Below, piece by piece: positions 5,045-8,508 of a stretch of DNA of 8,508 nucleotides; positions within the stretch are counted from its first letter, which is position 1, and every line of letters starts with the position of its first letter. The notes beneath the pieces were generated by a model. It saw only the letters and a list, made by a program, of their open reading frames with translations. It was not told where the DNA came from and made no database searches. The position numbers and the translations under genes were made by a program. The stretch is from Acetobacteraceae bacterium (GTDB lineage Bacteria > Pseudomonadota > Alphaproteobacteria > Acetobacterales > Acetobacteraceae): NCBI GenBank assembly GCA_019237355.1, contig JAFAHH010000087.1, positions 1-8,508 on the forward strand. The letters run 5' to 3'.

Positions 5045-5784
5045 CCGCGCGCCTCGCGCGGGCAGCCGGCCTAGCGCTGCTGCTTTTGCTTCCGGCCACA
5101 CTGGCTTGCTCGCAATCGGTGAACATCGACTTGGGCGCCGCCGGCCAGCCAGGCGCCACGAGCCGCCTCGTGCAAATCACCGCCCTGATTACGGTGCTTT
5201 CGCTCGCGCCGAGCCTGCTGGTGATGGTCACTGCCTTCACCCGCATTGTCATCGTCCTCTCCCTGCTGCGGAGCGCGCTCAGCACGCAGGGAACCCCGCC
5301 AAACAGCGTGATCATAGGCCTCGCGCTGTTCCTATCATTCTTTGTGATGCAACCGGTCTTCGATCAGTCCTGGACCGCCGGGCTATTGCCCATGACCCAA
5401 GGCCGGGTGACTGAACTGGAGGGATTGCGCCTTGCCGCCGAACCTTTTCATCATTTTATGGCGAGCAACACCCGGCCGGGTGATCTCCAGCTTTTCCTGG
5501 ATCTCGCGAATTTGCCGCCGCCGAACGCCGCGTCTGAAACGCCGTGGCGCGCCCTGGTTCCGGCCTTCATGGTTGGCGAGCTGCGCCGCGCCTTTGAGAT
5601 GGGCTTTCTTCTGTTTCTGCCGTTTCTGGTGATCGATATGGTGGTCTCCAGCGTGCTCATGAGTCTCGGCATGATGATGCTACCACCAAGCGCCGTATCG
5701 CTCCCATTCAAGCTGATATTCTTCGTGCTTGTCGATGGCTGGCGCATGGTTTCGGGGAGCTTGGTACAAAGTTTCCAACCATGA
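5041..5784 (+). CDS. fliP: FliP, flagellar export-gate core protein
   Basis: From ATG 5041 the product has 247 residues, the usual FliP length. A cleavable signal peptide (about 1-23, MTARLARAAGLALLLLLPAT) is typical of FliP. It is followed by the signature TRIVIVLSLLRSALSTQGTP (67-86), the pair of helices around 91-106, a periplasmic region with GRVTELEGLRLAAEPFHHFM (121-140), and the C-terminal PAFMVGELRRAFEMGFLLFL (174-193) and IDMVVSSVLMSLGMMMLPP (198-216). Five FliP copies form the core of the export gate. A GTG at 5023 in the same frame is possible, but the ATG at 5041 has a GGAG 8 nt upstream and forms an ATGA overlap with the fliO stop. It is intact. It is the last gene of this plus-strand group, with kdpC converging from the right. 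Confidence 0.98.
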   Translation: MTARLARAAGLALLLLLPATLACSQSVNIDLGAAGQPGATSRLVQITALITVLSLAPSLLVMVTAFTRIVIVLSLLRSALSTQGTPPNSVIIGLALFLSFFVMQPVFDQSWTAGLLPMTQGRVTELEGLRLAAEPFHHFMASNTRPGDLQLFLDLANLPPPNAASETPWRALVPAFMVGELRRAFEMGFLLFLPFLVIDMVVSSVLMSLGMMMLPPSAVSLPFKLIFFVLVDGWRMVSGSLVQSFQP

Positions 5785-5856
5785 GCTACTTCTTAGTCTA
5801 AGCCTAGCTAGCAATAGTGATCATTCCCATATAAATGCCATGCGGCTTTATGAAGA

Positions 5857-6505
5857 TTAATCGCCAGTGCGCGTCTGCCGCGCCGCGAGATCAGCTCGCG
5901 CTCGCGCCAGCGCAAGGTTCAACGCCAGTACATTGACCCGAGGCTCGCCAAAGATACCGAAACTGCGACCGGTCAGGTGCTGGTCGACCAGGGCGTCGAT
6001 CTGGGCAATTGGGATTCCGCGGGCGGTGGCCACGCGAGCTGCCTGAAGATAAGCGTTCGCCGGGCTGATATCCGGGTCCAAGCCCGACGCAGAGGCGGTG
6101 AGCATGTCTGCAGGCACCTTCTTGCCGATAAGTTCCGGCTGAGCCCACTCGAGATCCCGGCGGTCGCGCACCAAGCGCTCCACCAAGTCTTTGCTAGTAG
6201 GGCCCAAGTTCGATCTGGCGAAGTTGGCGGCGTTATACGGTGCCGGGACGGTCCTGGCTGGGTCATTGGGATTTAGTACCGGTCGTTGCCGATGGGCGGC
6301 CGTGAAACCATTCCGGCCCATTCCATTGCTGGCCGATCAAGCGCGATCCGATTACCGCGCCGTCAGAACCATACTCCATGCTGCCGTTGGCCTGAAACGG
6401 CAGCAACAATTGCCCCAGCCCGGTCAACGCCAGTGGATAAAGCAATCCGCATAGGACGAGTGTCAGAAGCGAAGCACGCGCCGCACTGACCATGATGCCT
6501 ATCAT
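5857..6505 (-). pseudogene. kdpC: KdpC, potassium-transporting ATPase subunit C, one frameshift
   Basis: The two parts of KdpC lie in different minus-strand frames. From ATG 6505 the reading gives an N-terminal membrane helix (ASLLTLVLCGLLYPLALTGL) and the motif WFHGRPSATTGT, then stops. The second frame continues with NPNDPARTVPAPYNAANFAR, SNLGPTSKDL, TASASGLDPDISPANAYLQA and ends with GEPRVNVLALNLAL. All of these are classic KdpC blocks. The join lies in a run of three T at 6272-6274 (AAA on the coding strand); removing one base restores a product of about 215 residues. KdpC is the single-pass periplasmic subunit needed for KdpFABC assembly and potassium affinity. The start is 7 nt after the kdpB stop, which merges with a TGAGGA ribosome-binding site. 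It could be a true pseudogene or a sequence error. Confidence 0.9.
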
Positions 6506-6512
6506 GGATTCC

Positions 6513-8508
6513 TCACAGTAATCCGGACACGACCAGGTCGATCAGCTTGATGCCGATGAAGGGTACGATCAGCCCGCCCAGGCCGTAGGCCAGCAAATTG
6601 CGCCCAAACATCGCCTCAGCGCGCTCAGCCCGCACTCGGACCCCCTGCAACGCCAGCGGGATCAGTGACGGAATGATCAGCGCATTAAAAATCAGTGCGG
6701 ATAGAACCGAGCTTTGCGGGGTTGCCAAGGCCATGACGTTCAAGGTGTCGAGGCCTGGCAGCGCCAGGGCAAACATGCCGGGGAGGATGGCAAAATACTT
6801 CGCCACGTCATTGGCAATAGAGAATCGTGGTTAGAGCGCCGCGGGTCGTCAGCATCTGCTTGCCGATCTCAACCACATACAACAGCTTGGTCGGATCGGA
6901 ATCGAGGTCGATCAGGTTCGCGGCCTCCTTGGCGGCAATTGTACCTGAATGCATGGCGAGACCGACATCGGCCTCGGCCAGTGTGGGCGCATCGTTAGTA
7001 CCGTCCCCCGTCATTGCGACAAGCTGACCCTGAGCCTGGGCGCGGCGAATCAGCTCTAACTTCTCCTCCGGCCGGGCTTCCGCGACGAAATCGTCGACCC
7101 CAGCTTCGGCCGCAATGGCGGCAGCCGTGATAGGATTATCGCCGGTCACCATGACCGTGCGGATTCCCATCTTACGCAAGAGTGCCGTACGTTCCCTTAC
7201 CGTGGGTTTGAGGACGTCGGACAGTTCTATAACACCCAGGATATCGCCATCGACCGAAACAGCCAGGGTGTCGCCCCCTTCCTCGCCACAGCTTCGGCTG
7301 CGGCTTCAAGTTCGGCAGGAATGGGCTTGCCATATATCTCCCGCGCATGGTTGATGATGGCGGTCACGGCCCCCTTTGCGATATTGTCGGCCATCTTTGA
7401 GGTCGACACCACTCATGCGCGTCTGGGCCGAAAATTTCAGGCCATCGGCTCCTTTGACCAATGTCCCGGAGCGCGCCCCAAGGCGCTCAGCGTATTCGAC
7501 CACCGATCGCCCTTCCGGAGTGGTATCGAAGCAGGAGGCGAGACATGCCGCCTGGGCCATCCGCTGCAGCGAACATCCGGCAATGGGGATGAGACTTGTG
7601 GCTTGTCGGTTTCCTGTCGTGATCGTCCCCGTCTTATCAAGCAATAAAACGTGCACATCGCCGGCGGCCTCGACCGCCTTGCCCGACATGGCCAGCACGT
7701 TGAACCGCGCCATGCGATCGATCCCGGCGATGCCGATTGCCGAGAGCAATGCACCGATAGTTGTCGGGATCAATGCGACGAGTAGAGGAATCAGGTCCGC
7801 AACATTGATCTCGGCTTTGAGATAGGACGCCACCGGAGCAATTGCCGCGACCACGATGACGAAGATCAATGTCAGAATCGAGAGCAGGGCAGTAAGTGCA
7901 ATTTCATTAGGTGTCTTTTGTCGCCGGGCGCCTTCTACCAATTGATCATCCGGTCGAGGAAGGTCTTGCCGGGATCAGCGGTCACGCGGATCAGCAACCA
8001 GTCGGAAATGACGGTAGTGCCTGCTGTCACCGACGAGGCCGTGTCGGTGCCAGGCTGCCGTAGCACCGGAGCCGACTCGCCGGTAATAGCCGATTCATCC
8101 ACGTAGGCTACGCCCTCAATCACCTCGCCGTCTGAGGGAATGATGCCAGCTTGTTCGACACGCATCATATCGCCCTTGCGCAACGCCGATGCCGGGACTG
8201 TCTCAGTCACTCCGTCGACCCGCAGCCGCCGGGCGCGCATTTCGACCTTGGTGTGACGAAGGAATGCTGCCTGCGCCTTGCCTCTGCCTTCGGCTAGCGA
8301 CTCGGCAAGATTTGCGAACCAGACAGTCAGTAATAGGATGACCGTCACGATACCATTGTAGATAGGGGGCGCGCTGGAGGGCCCGAACAGGTCGGGCTTC
8401 ATGGTCAGTGATGCGGTCACGAGGGCACCGAGCCACACGACGAACATGACCGGATTGTGGATCTGTGTGCGCGGACTAAATTTCTTAAAGCGAATCGACA
8501 AGCGCTTG
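6513..8508 (-). pseudogene. kdpB: KdpB, P-type potassium ATPase catalytic subunit, four frameshifts, N-terminus beyond the edge
   Basis: KdpB homology runs over the whole stretch, in alternating frames. In order: NPVMFVVWLG; the A-domain motif DESAITGESAPV; MVEGARRQKTPNEIAL reached by a first shift; the phosphorylation motif LLLDKTGTITTGNR; the nucleotide-binding stretch FSAQTRMSG; then GDNPITAAAIAAEAGVDDF, MTGDGTNDAP, SIANDVAKYFAI and the final helices ending LIDLVVSGLL. Apparent one-base indels are a loss near 7943-7947, a gain in the C run 7370-7374, a loss at 7266-7268 and a gain near 6823-6826. Losses and gains alternate, so the frame is restored twice. Corrected, about 665 residues are visible. 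The TTG at 8501 is internal; the frame continues past the right edge and about 20 more residues are expected. KdpB hydrolyses ATP to drive potassium uptake through KdpA. KdpA is not in view. Confidence 0.93.

Noticed and set aside
8499..8501. TTG at 8501 as the kdpB start codon
   Set aside because: The open frame continues upstream to the window edge, and KdpB proteins normally have more residues before the NPVMF segment.
6513..8508. Several separate small genes in the kdpB region
   Set aside because: The pieces match consecutive parts of one KdpB protein in order, with joins at single-base indels.

Overview
The window looks like chromosomal DNA of a GC-rich alphaproteobacterium, probably Rhodospirillales and plausibly Acetobacteraceae. 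Three things point there: the protein sequences, a direct-repeat SOS box of the alphaproteobacterial GTTC-N7-GTTC type, and GC-rich palindromic repeats of a style I associate with Acetobacteraceae genomes. The family-level call is inference; the class is firmer.

Layout, left to right. (1) Positions 1-179, minus strand: the first 59 codons of recA. Its promoter lies in 328-356, with a LexA box at 351-365 that overlaps the stop codon of flhB. (2) Positions 357-3618, minus strand: a compact flagellar operon transcribed flgB-flgC-fliE-fliQ-fliR-flhB, with ATGA overlaps or gaps of 6-18 nt. It encodes proximal rod (FlgB, FlgC), the MS ring-rod adaptor (FliE) and export-gate components (FliQ, FliR, FlhB). 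All six genes are intact. (3) Positions 3619-4074: a divergent intergenic region with a possible 34-codon ORF, a dyad and a large multi-hairpin palindromic element (3848-4003). (4) Positions 4075-5784, plus strand: a small helical protein of unknown function, then fliO and fliP, which supply the rest of the export-gate assembly. (5) Positions 5857 to the right edge, minus strand, convergent with fliP: kdpC and kdpB of the Kdp potassium-uptake ATPase. Both are broken by single-base indels, one in kdpC and four in kdpB, although the residues are otherwise well conserved.

The least ordinary features are repeat-derived. A roughly 50-nt hairpin repeat occurs three times within 4366-4979. Copy 1 supplies the last codons and stop of the small ORF before fliO. 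Copies 2 and 3, with a 13-bp perfect palindrome between them, are translated in frame as the C-terminal 70 residues or so of FliO, up to the ATGA junction with fliP. The kdp stretch carries five frameshifts in about 2.6 kb, while the 5.8 kb of flagellar DNA carries none. That means either recent gene decay or a local sequence-quality problem near a contig end.

I see no CRISPR array, tRNA, rRNA, insertion sequence or prophage gene. No new multi-gene system is apparent. The repeat-extended FliO and the SOS box at the end of a flagellar operon are the points most worth following.
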